Part shown: positions 53,500-64,000 of the stretch, one piece after another
Layout of the letters: every line of letters starts with the position of its first letter
How positions within the stretch are numbered: position 1 is the stretch's first letter
Source of the DNA: Sulfitobacter mediterraneus
Lineage (GTDB): Bacteria > Pseudomonadota > Alphaproteobacteria > Rhodobacterales > Rhodobacteraceae
Direction: 5' to 3'
Assembly (NCBI RefSeq): GCF_016801775.1
Contig: NZ_CP069004.1
Location: 558,001 to 622,000, forward strand
Length of the DNA stretch: 64,000 nucleotides
Program-made: the position numbers and the translations under genes
The notes under the pieces: generated by a model
What the model was told of the DNA's origin: nothing
The model's database searches: none
Seen by the model: the letters and a program-made list of their open reading frames with translations, nothing else

Positions 53500-54813
53500 T
53501 CAGGCCAGCATGGTCATCGGCGCTTCGAGATTGTCTTTGATTGCGTTGAGAAGATTGGCCCCCAGCGCACCGTCAATCACCCTGTGATCTACAGACAGCG
53601 TCACGGACATCACGGTGGCCACGGCCATTTCGCCGTCTTTGCCGACGATGGGTTTCTTGACGCCAGCGCCAACCGCAAGGATGGCGCCGTGGGGCGGGTT
53701 GATCACCGCGTCAAAGTTTTCGATGCCGAACATGCCCAAGTTGGATATGGCAAAGCTGCCGCCTTGATATTCATGGGGGGCGAGTTTGCGATCCCGGGCA
53801 CGGGCAGCGAGGTCTTTCATTTCCGCTGAGAGGGCCGAAAGCGATTTCATCTCGGCGTCTTTCAGGACCGGGGTGAACAGGCCACCTTCGATGGCGACTG
53901 CGACTGCCACGTCCGATGGCTTGAGCCGCAACGTGCGATCACCGGCCCAGACCGAATTGGCCTCGGGCACCTGTTGCAGGGCCAGAGCGCAGGCCTTGAT
54001 GATGAAATCGTTGACCGACAGTTTGATGCCGCGCGGCTCAAGCTGTTTGTTCAGATCGGCGCGGAAATTCATCAACGCATCCAGTTGGATATCGCGGCGC
54101 AGATAGAAATGCGGGATGCTTTGTTTGGCTTCGGTCAGGCGGGCGGCGATCGTCTTGCGCATTCCGTCGAGTTTGACCTCTTCGAATTCGCGGCCTTCGT
54201 AGATCTTCAGCACGGCGTCCGTGGACGGGCCTTGCGCGGCGGCGGCTGGCGCTGCCGGTGCGGCGGCGTCTGCAGCAGGTTTGGCCGCTGGAGCATCAGA
54301 GGCGGAAAGCCCTTCAACGTCGGACTTGACGATGCGGCCATGGGGGCCGCTGCCGGTGACATTGGCCAGATCCAGCCCCTTGTTCGCGGCGATGCGCCGG
54401 GCCAGCGGGGAGGCAAAGATGCGCGTGCCATCGGCGCCTTTGGGGGCGGCGGGGGCGGGTGCCGCTGCAGCGGGAGCGGCGGTTGCGGCAGGCGCGGCAT
54501 CAGGCGTTGCGGAGGGTTCGGCCTCTGCCTTGGGGGCAGGAGCGGCGGAGCCGATGTCATCGGCGCTTTCTCCGTCTTCGAGCAGAACCGCGATGGCGGT
54601 GTTTACCTTGACGCCTTCGCTGCCTTCGGGGATCAGGATCTGGCCGATGACACCTTCGTCCACGGCTTCGAATTCCATGGTGGCTTTGTCGGTTTCGATC
54701 TCGGCCAGCAGATCGCCGGAGGAGACGGTATCGCCTTCCTTAACGAGCCATTTGGCCAGCGTGCCTTCTTCCATGGTGGGGGACAGGGCGGGCATGAGGA
54801 TTTCTGTGGGCAT
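53500..54813 (-). CDS. pdhC: Pyruvate dehydrogenase E2, dihydrolipoamide acetyltransferase
   Basis: 437 residues. The lipoyl domain has Lys43 in [11 protein letters not shown]; after an Ala/Pro linker the E1/E3-binding domain ([22 protein letters not shown], about 130-168), then a second linker and the catalytic core with HRVIDGA near 407-413. Forms the core of the pyruvate dehydrogenase complex. AAGGAG is 8 bases upstream. Last gene of pdhA-pdhB-pdhC. Confidence 0.96.
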   Translation of the reverse strand: MPTEILMPALSPTMEEGTLAKWLVKEGDTVSSGDLLAEIETDKATMEFEAVDEGVIGQILIPEGSEGVKVNTAIAVLLEDGESADDIGSAAPAPKAEAEPSATPDAAPAATAAPAAAAPAPAAPKGADGTRIFASPLARRIAANKGLDLANVTGSGPHGRIVKSDVEGLSASDAPAAKPAADAAAPAAPAAAAQGPSTDAVLKIYEGREFEEVKLDGMRKTIAARLTEAKQSIPHFYLRRDIQLDALMNFRADLNKQLEPRGIKLSVNDFIIKACALALQQVPEANSVWAGDRTLRLKPSDVAVAVAIEGGLFTPVLKDAEMKSLSALSAEMKDLAARARDRKLAPHEYQGGSFAISNLGMFGIENFDAVINPPHGAILAVGAGVKKPIVGKDGEMAVATVMSVTLSVDHRVIDGALGANLLNAIKDNLEAPMTMLA

Positions 54814-54824
54814 CGGGCCGCTCC

Positions 54825-56204
<1,380 letters not shown>

Positions 56205-56207
56205 CTA

Positions 56208-57218
56208 TCAAGCCTCCTGCGGGATTTCTGTTGCGTAAATATCTGTCCAAAGTTCCTCAAGCGCTGGCTCGGGGCTGTCTTTGGCAAATTCCGCGCTTTC
56301 GTTCACGATGGCCTTGATCTCTTTGTCGATGGATTTGAGATCGTCCTCGGTGGCGTGTTTGCCGGTCAGCAGCAAGGCGCGCACAGCTTCGATCGGATCA
56401 CGTTCTTCGCGCATTTTCTGGACCTCTTCGCGGGTCCGGTATTTCGCGGGGTCGGACATGGAGTGGCCGCGATAGCGGTAGGTTTTGACCTCAAGGATGT
56501 AGGGCCCTTCGCCTGAGCGGCAGTGCGCAACGGCCTTTTCACCAGCCTCTTTGACGGCCAGAACATCCATGCCGTCCACAGCTTGACCGGGGATGCCGAA
56601 CGCCTTGCCGCGCTCGTATATCTCGGCAGAGGAGGTGGAGCGTTGCTGCGAGGTGCCCATGGCGTATTGGTTGTTTTCGATCACGAAGATACAGGGCAAT
56701 TTCCACAGGGCGGCCATGTTGAAGGTTTCATAAACCTGACCCTGGTTTGCCGCGCCATCACCGAAGTAGGTGAAAGTGACACGGCCATTTTCCTTGTATT
56801 TGTCGGCAAAGGCGAGGCCCGCGCCCAGGGGCACCTGCGCTGCGACGATACCGTGGCCGCCGTAGAAATGCTTCTCTTTCGAGAACATGTGCATGGAGCC
56901 ACCCTTGCCCTTGGAATAGCCACCCTCGCGGCCCGTCAGCTCGGCCATCACGCCGTTGGGGTCCATGCCGCAGGCCAGCATGTGACCGTGATCGCGGTAG
57001 GATGTGATGCGCTTGTCGCCTTCCTCTGCGGCGGCCTCAAGGCCAACCACAACGGCCTCCTGGCCGATATAGAGGTGGCAGAAACCACCGATCAAACCCA
57101 TGCCGTATAATTGACCGGCCTTTTCTTCAAATCGGCGGATCAAAAGCATGTCACGATAGTATGCTTTGAGCTCCTCCGCTGAGACATTGGGTTTCTTACT
57201 AGGTTTCTTCGCTGCCAT
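56208..57218 (-). CDS. pdhA: Pyruvate dehydrogenase E1 alpha
   Basis: 336 residues. The ThDP site is GDGAANQGQVYETFNMAALW; phosphorylation-loop-type region RYRGHSMSDPAKYRTREEV. It decarboxylates pyruvate with E1 beta. The ATG at 57218 is chosen because GGAGG is 8 bases upstream; an ATG two codons earlier is too close to it. First gene of the operon. Confidence 0.96.
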   Translation of the reverse strand: MAAKKPSKKPNVSAEELKAYYRDMLLIRRFEEKAGQLYGMGLIGGFCHLYIGQEAVVVGLEAAAEEGDKRITSYRDHGHMLACGMDPNGVMAELTGREGGYSKGKGGSMHMFSKEKHFYGGHGIVAAQVPLGAGLAFADKYKENGRVTFTYFGDGAANQGQVYETFNMAALWKLPCIFVIENNQYAMGTSQQRSTSSAEIYERGKAFGIPGQAVDGMDVLAVKEAGEKAVAHCRSGEGPYILEVKTYRYRGHSMSDPAKYRTREEVQKMREERDPIEAVRALLLTGKHATEDDLKSIDKEIKAIVNESAEFAKDSPEPALEELWTDIYATEIPQEA

Positions 57219-57372
57219 GGGCATGTCCTCCGTCTGCGCAGATCAGATGTCCGCAGATAGTTTAGCGTTAAACTATCTTCTAATGGATTCGAGAACATAA
57301 TGGTAGTGAGATTTGACGTTGGGGCAAGAAGTCACACCCAAAAACCACCCAAATGTGGTCAAATCGTTGATT

Positions 57373-57672
57373 TTAGCGGATTACAATCTCGTCTGAGCGG
57401 ATCATACCAAGCACCTTACGGGCCTGTTCGTCCAAAAGATCAAGGTCGAGGTAATCATCTGACATACGTTTGGTCAGGTTTTCCATCCTCGCCACATCGG
57501 CGCGTACCCCATCCAGCTGTGCCCGAAGATCCTGCGTTTCGGCGAGGATTTCCGCCCGGCGGAAGAGGCCAAAGTCACCCTGCACAGCGGCAAAGGTGAA
57601 ATACAGGCTCAACGCGAAAGCGATGGCGAAAAAGAACAGCGTGCCAAAGGCCGGGCGTGCGGTGCGGGTCAT
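57373..57672 (-). CDS. FtsB/DivIC-like septum formation protein
   Basis: 99 residues. One transmembrane helix (FGTLFFFAIAFALSLYFTFAAVQG, about 9-32) is followed by a coiled coil (EILAETQDLRAQLDGVRADVARMENLTKRM). This is the DivIC/FtsB layout of the divisome complex with FtsL and FtsQ. GAGGC is 7 bases upstream. Confidence 0.85.
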   Translation of the reverse strand: MTRTARPAFGTLFFFAIAFALSLYFTFAAVQGDFGLFRRAEILAETQDLRAQLDGVRADVARMENLTKRMSDDYLDLDLLDEQARKVLGMIRSDEIVIR

Positions 57673-57827
57673 TCTATCTGCCTCAAATCGTCTCTTGATG
57701 GACGTAAAGGCAATATGACACAGGTGATTCGCCGTGTGAATCCCCCCGTGCCCTATTGTTCAGGTAAATTTTCCGAATTGCCCGCAGCGTGGCCTTTTTA
57801 CCCGTTTCGGGTGAAGCCTTCCCGTTT

Positions 57828-59021
<1,194 letters not shown>

Positions 59022-59146
59022 GTGATACTCCTGTCCTTTGGTTTGGCCCCGTGTTTTGCCTTTCTGGGGCCTCAGGTCAATGCAGCAGCTTGGCAATTGC
59101 GCTTATCCAACCTAGTTAGAGGCAAACCAGTTTAAAGGAGCGCGGC

Positions 59147-59653
59147 ATGGCCGAGATCAAAGACCCAGAAAACACCATCCTGATGGAGCTCAAAGGCGGC
59201 ACTGTCGTTATCGAGCTGTTGCCCAAGGTGGCCCCAAAGCACGTAGAGCGGATGAAAGAACTGACCCGCGCGGGCAAATACGACAACGTGGCCTTTCACC
59301 GGGTGATCGACGGCTTCATGGCGCAAACCGGCGACGTGGAACACGGCAACATCGAAAAAGACTTCAACCTGCGTCTGGCAGGCACGGGCGGTTCCGATCT
59401 GGGCAATGTTCCGGCTGAATTTTCCAAGGTGCCACATGCACGCGGCTCCATCGGCGCGGCGCGCTCTGCCAATCCGGACAGCGCCAACAGCCAGTTCTTT
59501 ATCAACTTCAAAGACAACGACTTCCTCAACGGTCAATACACCGTTTACGGTCAGGTCATTTCCGGCATGGAACATGTCGATGCGATCAAACGGGGCGAGC
59601 CTGCACCGGAGCCGGACCGCATGATCAGCATGAAGGTGGCTGCGGATGCGTAA
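59147..59653 (+). CDS. Cyclophilin-type peptidyl-prolyl isomerase (cytosolic)
   Basis: 168 residues, no signal peptide. The cyclophilin signature is FHRVIDGFMAQTGD with GSIGAARSANPDSANSQFFI. AAAGGAG is 7 bases before the ATG. It overlaps the next gene by 8 bases. Confidence 0.95.
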   Translation: MAEIKDPENTILMELKGGTVVIELLPKVAPKHVERMKELTRAGKYDNVAFHRVIDGFMAQTGDVEHGNIEKDFNLRLAGTGGSDLGNVPAEFSKVPHARGSIGAARSANPDSANSQFFINFKDNDFLNGQYTVYGQVISGMEHVDAIKRGEPAPEPDRMISMKVAADA

Positions 59654-60200
59654 GTTACTTGCAGGTGCTTTTGCGTTTGCCCTGATGGGCACGGCGGTCG
59701 GGGCCACCGGCCTGAAGATCGAGATCGAGGGCGAGGCCAATGGCACCGTGATGATCGATCTGCTGGAGGACGTCGCGCCCCAGCACGTGGAGCGGATCAC
59801 CACCTTGGCCGAGGCAGGCGCCTATGACGGCGTGGTGTTTCACCGGGTGATCGACGGCTTTATGGCGCAAACCGGTGACGTGCAGTTTGGCCGGGAAGGC
59901 GGCGATCTGGGCCGTGCAGGCATGGGCGGCTCTGATATGCCGGATGTGCCAGCGGAATTTTCCGATGTGCCCTATGACAAGGGCGTTGTGGGCATGGCCC
60001 GCAGCCAGAACCCGAACAGCGCCAACAGCCAGTTCTTTATCATGTTTGACGCCGGTCACTTTCTCAACGGGCAATACACCGTTGTGGGCCGCGTGACCGA
60101 AGGGCAGGACGTGGTGGATGCGATCAAGCGCGGCACCGGCGGCAATGGTGCGGTGGTCGGCACGCCCGATCTGATGCGCAAAGTGACCGTGACCGAGTAA
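59646..60200 (+). CDS. Cyclophilin-type peptidyl-prolyl isomerase (exported)
   Basis: 184 residues. The signal peptide MRKLLAGAFAFALMGTAVG gives a periplasmic form. The same cyclophilin core (FHRVIDGFMAQTGD, GMARSQNPNSANSQFFI) is shared with the upstream gene, with a paralogue likely from duplication. Overlap of 8 bases suggests co-translation. Confidence 0.93.
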   Translation: MRKLLAGAFAFALMGTAVGATGLKIEIEGEANGTVMIDLLEDVAPQHVERITTLAEAGAYDGVVFHRVIDGFMAQTGDVQFGREGGDLGRAGMGGSDMPDVPAEFSDVPYDKGVVGMARSQNPNSANSQFFIMFDAGHFLNGQYTVVGRVTEGQDVVDAIKRGTGGNGAVVGTPDLMRKVTVTE

Positions 60201-60274
60201 CGCCGCCCTTCATCATTGATCAAGATTGCGTGGGGCCTGCTGGATTGCGGGCCCCATTTGCGTCAGGGTGGGGC

Positions 60275-61243
60275 ATGATCAAAGCTTTGACCGCCGCCCT
60301 CGCTTTTTGTCTGTCCTTGGCCGCTGCCCATGCCAGCCCTGAGTTCTGGCGCAGTGAATGGCCAGACACGGATTTCGGAAACACTTCGGTGGACAGCTGG
60401 GCCGAGATCCTTTCGGGCGGGCCGCCCAAGGATGGCATTCCTGCGCTGGATGCCCCGCAATTTGTCCATGCCAGCAAGGAAACCCGGATCGCGGACCGCG
60501 AGCCGGTGATCACCGTGGTCCTGGACGGGCATCCGGCGCGGGCCTATCCGATCCGGTACCTCACCTGGCATGAGATCGTGAATGACCGCATTGGCGGATC
60601 ACCTGTGACGGTGACCTTCTGCCCGCTGTGCAATTCGGCCATGGTGTTTGATGGCCGGGTGCGGGGGCGGGTGCTGACCTTTGGCGTCACAGGCAAGCTG
60701 CGCAATTCGGATATGGTGATGTATGACCGCGAAACCCAAAGCTGGTGGCAGCAGGCGCAAGGCGTTGGGATCGTGGGTGAATTGACCGGTGCAGAGCTGC
60801 GCCAGTTGCCAAGCTGGATGGAAAGCTGGGCGGAATTCAAGGACGCGCATCCGCAGGGGCTGGTGATGGCCGAACCGAGCTATCCGCGCGATTATGGCCG
60901 CAATCCATATCGTGGTTATGACAGCCTGACGCGGCCCTTCCTTTATTCCGGTGACCCGCCGCCCCATGGCATTCCGGCGCTGGAACGCGTGGTGCGGGTC
61001 GGCAATCGCGCCTGGCCCATGACGCGGCTAGCCGAAGCGGAGCAGTTGACAGAGGCCGGTGTGACAATCAGCTGGCGGGCCGGGCAGGCCTCCGCCCTCG
61101 ACACGGCCCAGATCGCCAAGGGCCGCGACGTGGGCAGCATCCGTGTGCAGGACGGGCAGGGGCGTGATCTGGCCCATGATGTGATGTTTGCCTTTGCCTT
61201 TCACGCCTTCTGGCCGGATGGCACTTGGATGCTGGGGCGGTAG
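60275..61243 (+). CDS. DUF3179 domain exported protein
   Basis: 322 residues. A signal peptide (MIKALTAALAFCLSLAAAHA) is followed by the DUF3179 core (ARAYPIRYLTWHEIVNDRIGGSPVTVTFCPLCNSAMVF, DSETQSWW-like DRETQSWWQQAQG). A CxxC pair (TFCPLC) could bind a metal or haem; not proven. The ATG at 60275 is chosen from the signal peptide. Confidence 0.85.
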   Translation: MIKALTAALAFCLSLAAAHASPEFWRSEWPDTDFGNTSVDSWAEILSGGPPKDGIPALDAPQFVHASKETRIADREPVITVVLDGHPARAYPIRYLTWHEIVNDRIGGSPVTVTFCPLCNSAMVFDGRVRGRVLTFGVTGKLRNSDMVMYDRETQSWWQQAQGVGIVGELTGAELRQLPSWMESWAEFKDAHPQGLVMAEPSYPRDYGRNPYRGYDSLTRPFLYSGDPPPHGIPALERVVRVGNRAWPMTRLAEAEQLTEAGVTISWRAGQASALDTAQIAKGRDVGSIRVQDGQGRDLAHDVMFAFAFHAFWPDGTWMLGR

Positions 61244-61269
61244 GGGCGCAGGCCCGGCCGGCGCGCCCC
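61243..61269. terminator. Possible hairpin between convergent genes
   Basis: GGGGCGC (61243-61249) pairs with GCGCCCC (61263-61269) between the DUF3179 gene and the VOC gene. No T-run, so weak as an intrinsic terminator. Confidence 0.35.
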
Positions 61270-61280
61270 TCCCTTTGCCT

Positions 61281-61637
61281 CTATTCAGCAAAGCAAAGCT
61301 TGTTGCCGTCCAGATCCCGTACATAGGCCGAAAACTTTGGGCCGCGCTGGCCCGGCGCACCTTCACATGTGCCGCCAAGCTCAAGCGCCAGTGCATGCAG
61401 GCGTTCCACCTCTGCCTGGCTGCCAACGGCAAAACCCACCATCGTGCCATTGCCGCGGGTCGCGGGCTTGGTATCGAAGGGAATCGCGGCGGCAAAGGCG
61501 AAGTCCTCAGCCAGCCAATAGGTCATTCTGTCCGAAGGTGACATGCTGTGCAGGCCCGCCTCTGAGAACATGGCGTCATAGAAGGTTTTGGAGGCGTTCA
61601 AGTCGTTGGTTCCAACGACAGCGTAGTTTAGTTTCAT
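61281..61637 (-). CDS. VOC-family (glyoxalase-like) protein
   Basis: 118 residues, one vicinal-oxygen-chelate domain (LNYAVVGTNDLNASKTFYDAMFSEAGL, FSAYVRDLDGNKLCFAE). Possible metal ligands are few, so it may be a binding protein rather than an enzyme. It is divergent from the WYL regulator and shares its operator. Confidence 0.83.
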   Translation of the reverse strand: MKLNYAVVGTNDLNASKTFYDAMFSEAGLHSMSPSDRMTYWLAEDFAFAAAIPFDTKPATRGNGTMVGFAVGSQAEVERLHALALELGGTCEGAPGQRGPKFSAYVRDLDGNKLCFAE

Positions 61638-61696
61638 AGCTTTTTTCCTTGTTTCAGCCGCGATGCAATCGCAGGCTTGCGAACATCCATATTGCC

Positions 61697-61721
61697 AAAT
61701 AAGACAGTTTATGTCCTATTT
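61697..61721. promoter_or_regulatory. Operator between the VOC and WYL genes
   Basis: AAATA-A-GACA (61697-61706), GTTTA, and TGTC-C-TATTT (61712-61721) form an inverted repeat with 9 of 10 bases paired on each arm. It ends 5 bases before the WYL ATG and lies 60 bases upstream of the VOC start. Confidence 0.75.
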
Positions 61722-61726
61722 GTGCG

Positions 61727-62464
61727 ATGGCACGCGCAGATACCCCAGGCAGACTCAGACGGCTCGAAATGTTGGCGGTCCAGCTCAAGCAGGACAGCCA
61801 TTGCACCGTCAGCGATTTGGCCCGGCAGCATGGCGTCAGCCCGCGCACGATTGCCCGCGATCTGGCGTTGATGCGCGACCACCACGGCATGCAGATCGAT
61901 GCGGACCGGGGGCGCGGCGGCGGCTTGCGTCTTGACCGGAACTGGGGCGTTGGCCGGTTGAACCTGACCTATGGTGACGCGGTCGATCTGTTGATCAGCA
62001 TCGCGGTGGCCCAGCAGATGAATTCGCCGATGTTTCTGGCCAATCTGGACAGTGTCCGGCGGCAGTTGGTAGCGTCCTTCTCTGCGGAGAAGCGCAAGAA
62101 GGTGAATGAGTTGAAATCCCGCATTCTGGTGGGGGTGACCGCCTCGACCTACGTGCAGGCCAGCGCAGATGCGCCGCCCAAAAGGGTGGTGCAGGCGCTG
62201 CATCAGGCTTTCATCAATCAGGAGTTGCTTGAGATTGCCTATCGACGTGAGGACGGAGAGACCTCCGAGCGCCGGATCGAGCCACATTACCTATTGCTGA
62301 AATATCCGGTTTGGTACGTGGTTGCGGTCGATCACCTGCGGGGCGGACCAAGGACCTTTCGCTGTGACCGGATTCTGTCTGCGGCACGGACGGACCAGAC
62401 GTTCCGTTTGCAAAAGCCAGAAGCCTTTGGTCCGGACTTGGCCAAGGGGGAACTTTCTGTCTGA
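61727..62464 (+). CDS. WYL-domain transcriptional regulator (HTH DeoR/YafY type)
   Basis: 245 residues. N-terminal winged HTH (RLRRLEMLAVQLKQDSHCTVSDLARQHGVSPRTIARDLALMRD) and a C-terminal WYL domain (about 150-235: LEIAYRREDGETSERRIEPHYLLLKYPVWYVVAVDHLRGGPRTFRCDRI) that in other members binds nucleotides or small ligands. It probably represses the divergent VOC gene and itself. Confidence 0.9.
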   Translation: MARADTPGRLRRLEMLAVQLKQDSHCTVSDLARQHGVSPRTIARDLALMRDHHGMQIDADRGRGGGLRLDRNWGVGRLNLTYGDAVDLLISIAVAQQMNSPMFLANLDSVRRQLVASFSAEKRKKVNELKSRILVGVTASTYVQASADAPPKRVVQALHQAFINQELLEIAYRREDGETSERRIEPHYLLLKYPVWYVVAVDHLRGGPRTFRCDRILSAARTDQTFRLQKPEAFGPDLAKGELSV

Positions 62465-62592
62465 GAGAGCCGAGGCCACTGCGTGCCGATGGACTGTGTT
62501 GCGTTCACATTCCATTGAGTTCAGTGGTATTCCGATACATGCTTGAGTAGGCTCTCGCGCAACAGCATCGCCTATACCGGCAGGAACTCCAC

Positions 62593-63219
62593 ATGGCAGA
62601 CACCCAGATCTCCACAACCAACCGATACGACATTGCCGCCCCGCGTTGGGGCGACAAGATGCGGACGCTTGGCTACTACGATGGGTACTTGGGCTTTCTG
62701 TCTGCGCCATCTGATCTTGATGGCCGCAACAAACGGGTCATCGACGTTGGTTCAGGCACCGGCGCATTTGCCGAAGCATGGGTGGCCATTCATGGCCCGC
62801 CGCGCGAATTGACCCTGCTGGAGCCCAGTTCAGCCATGCTTGAACGGGGCAAAGCGGCCTTGAACCGGCGCGGGGTGGAGCCGCGGATGCTAAAGTCATT
62901 TCTCGGACAGACGACGGAAACGGAGCCTGTCGATGTGGTCTTGGCGGCGCATGTCCTGGAACATTGCGATGATCCGCTGACCGCACTCGGGCAAATGCGG
63001 GATCTTCTGGTTCCCGGGGGGCAACTGCGCCTTGTGGTGTCAAAGCCGCATTGGTGCAATGCGATCATCTGGTTGCAGTGGCGGCACAGGACATTTCAAA
63101 GGGCTGAGATTCTGGCACTGGTAGCTGAGGCCGGTTTTGAGGTTGAGCAGGTCTACGCGTTTCCATCGGGCCCCCCGTCACGCACCAGCCAAGGGATCGT
63201 GGCAAGGCGAAGGGGCTGA
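62593..63219 (+). CDS. SAM-dependent class I methyltransferase
   Basis: 208 residues. The SAM motif RVIDVGSGTGAFAEAW and post-I LTLLEPSSAMLERG are clear; motif III LLVPGGQLRLVVSKP. Substrate unknown. The start at 62593 has no strong ribosome site. Confidence 0.82.
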   Translation: MADTQISTTNRYDIAAPRWGDKMRTLGYYDGYLGFLSAPSDLDGRNKRVIDVGSGTGAFAEAWVAIHGPPRELTLLEPSSAMLERGKAALNRRGVEPRMLKSFLGQTTETEPVDVVLAAHVLEHCDDPLTALGQMRDLLVPGGQLRLVVSKPHWCNAIIWLQWRHRTFQRAEILALVAEAGFEVEQVYAFPSGPPSRTSQGIVARRRG

Positions 63220-63284
63220 TGATCCGCCGCTCATAAGGGTCTGAAGACTTGCCGCGCAGCTGGTCCCTTTTCGCAGGCCAGACC

Positions 63285-63319
63285 CAAAACAAAAGGCACC
63301 GCCCGATGGCGATGCCTTT
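63285..63319 (-). terminator. Rho-independent terminator of the bactofilin gene
   Basis: AAAGGCA (63292-63298) pairs with TGCCTTT (63313-63319), with an inner CGCC/GGCG stem. On the minus strand the stem is followed by a T-rich run, 24 bases after the bactofilin stop. Confidence 0.75.
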
Positions 63320-63342
63320 CAATTCTTGGACTGTTGCGCCAC

Positions 63343-63846
63343 TTAGCTGGCTGGATTGGCCTTGGCCGCCGGTGCGGATTTGGCGCCGGGGTTCAGGGGA
63401 TCGTCCTGCCGCTGCACGGAACCCTCAAAATGGGCGCCGGATTCGATGGCGATGGTCTTGTGGATGATGTCGCCCTCAACACGTGCCGTGGAGGTCAGGC
63501 GCACCTTGAGGCCGCGTACACGGCCCACGATGCGACCGTTGATCACAACGTCATCCGCAACCACTTCGCCTTTGATCGTGGCGGTCTCACCAATGGTCAG
63601 CAGATGCGCGCGAATGTCACCTTCCACCGTGCCTTCTACCTGAATGTCGCCGGTGGTCTTCATATTGCCTGTCACATGCAGGTCAGATGACAGCACGGAG
63701 GCGGGAGGTTTTGCCTTTGGGGCGCTGGCCTTGAACTCGCTCGACGTGGTTTGTGTCGAAGCGGATGGCGCTTGCGGTGCCGCAGGTTTGGGCGCATCGG
63801 CGTCCTTGGATGGTGCGGGGTCGTTGATTTTGCTTTTAGAAAACAT
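63343..63846 (-). CDS. Bactofilin-family cytoskeletal protein
   Basis: 167 residues. A proline/alanine-rich N-terminal linker is followed by the bactofilin beta-helix (about 50-150: VTGNMKTTGDIQVEGTVEGDIRAHLLTIGETATIKGEVVADDVVINGRIVGRVRG). Polymerises without nucleotides. It overlaps the upstream M23 peptidase gene by 11 bases, a common pair in cell-shape systems. Confidence 0.92.
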   Translation of the reverse strand: MFSKSKINDPAPSKDADAPKPAAPQAPSASTQTTSSEFKASAPKAKPPASVLSSDLHVTGNMKTTGDIQVEGTVEGDIRAHLLTIGETATIKGEVVADDVVINGRIVGRVRGLKVRLTSTARVEGDIIHKTIAIESGAHFEGSVQRQDDPLNPGAKSAPAAKANPAS

Positions 63847-64000
63847 CGTTTGCAGCCTTGATATAGATCATGGGGTTAACAGCTTTGCCGCCCACACGCA
63901 CTTCGTAGTGCAGGTGTACGCCAGTTACGCGTCCAGATGCCCCCATATCACCGATACGCTGTCCGCGCGAGACCCTTTGGCCTACTTTTACGCGAAGCCG
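63836..64000 (-). CDS. M23-family (LytM) peptidase, C-terminal end
   Basis: Partial gene; only the last 54 residues are in the window and it continues past the right edge. The end reads VGQRVSRGQRIGDMGASGRVTGVHLHYEVRVGGKAVNP, where HLHYEVR is the M23 zinc/catalytic motif. It is upstream of and overlaps the bactofilin gene, so the two are probably co-expressed in cell-wall shaping. Confidence 0.85.
   Translation of the reverse strand, partial: RLRVKVGQRVSRGQRIGDMGASGRVTGVHLHYEVRVGGKAVNPMIYIKAANDVF

Overview
The window is a GC-rich, almost gap-free chromosomal segment of an alphaproteobacterium of the order Rhodobacterales, most like a marine roseobacter. The evidence is gene content and order: a complete RcGTA-type gene transfer agent (GTA) cluster directly followed by cysE, a pdhA-pdhB-pdhC operon whose E1-beta carries its own lipoyl domain, the NDUFA12 homologue followed by a DUF2155 gene and aat, a GapR/DUF2312 protein, and a large SLC5-type sensor kinase. 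No rRNA, tRNA, insertion sequence, integrase or CRISPR array was seen. Species cannot be named from this window.

Layout. 1-3.1 kb: start of a Tat-exported PhoX-type phosphatase, then clpP-clpX and a Rid-family gene. 3.1-8.3 kb: an FkbM methyltransferase/GT61 glycosyltransferase fusion, the NDUFA12 and DUF2155 genes, and the accB-accC-aat operon on the minus strand. 8.4-15.3 kb: an acyl-CoA synthetase, then a complete five-gene branched-chain-type ABC importer (minus strand). 15.5-21.6 kb: a signalling block divergent from the importer, with an XRE regulator that holds a histidine-kinase-like helical hairpin, a stand-alone receiver, a small two-helix membrane protein, an SLC5-STAC-HisKA-HATPase kinase, and an orphan FliM/FliN (SpoA) protein with a DLP repeat tail. 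21.6-28.8 kb: housekeeping genes (phosphatase-like protein, gapR, tig, MerR regulator/DUF2938 pair, lipoprotein transglycosylase, rpsF-rpsR-rplI, MATE pump). 29-31.7 kb: a membrane protein, a run of seven small hairpins, yceI, and a cytochrome b561-YceI fusion.

31.9-37.9 kb: fatty acid synthesis genes fabD, fabG, acpP and fabF, with a ClpP-like lipoprotein gene between fabD and fabG, a GNAT acetyltransferase, and mltG. 37.9-52.4 kb: the GTA cluster (g1 to g15 plus a small last gene), tightly packed and all on the plus strand. It is preceded by a near-consensus promoter, a palindrome just upstream of the -35 box, and a terminator-like hairpin inside the leader. 52.5-64 kb: cysE, pdhC-pdhB-pdhA and ftsB/divIC-like gene (minus), pgk (minus), two cyclophilins, DUF3179, a VOC/WYL divergent pair with a clear operator, a methyltransferase, and a bactofilin/M23 peptidase pair at the right edge.

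How the parts may work together. The GTA genes encode head, tail and DNA-packaging parts for a particle that packages host DNA; no lysis, integration or repressor genes are present in the cluster, as expected for a GTA. The importer, the divergent XRE regulator and the sensor kinase lie side by side, and the ligand-sensing layout suggests small-molecule uptake control, but the substrate is unknown. The most unusual signals are the DHp-like hairpin in the XRE protein, the leader architecture of the GTA promoter, and the hairpin run at 29.6 kb.
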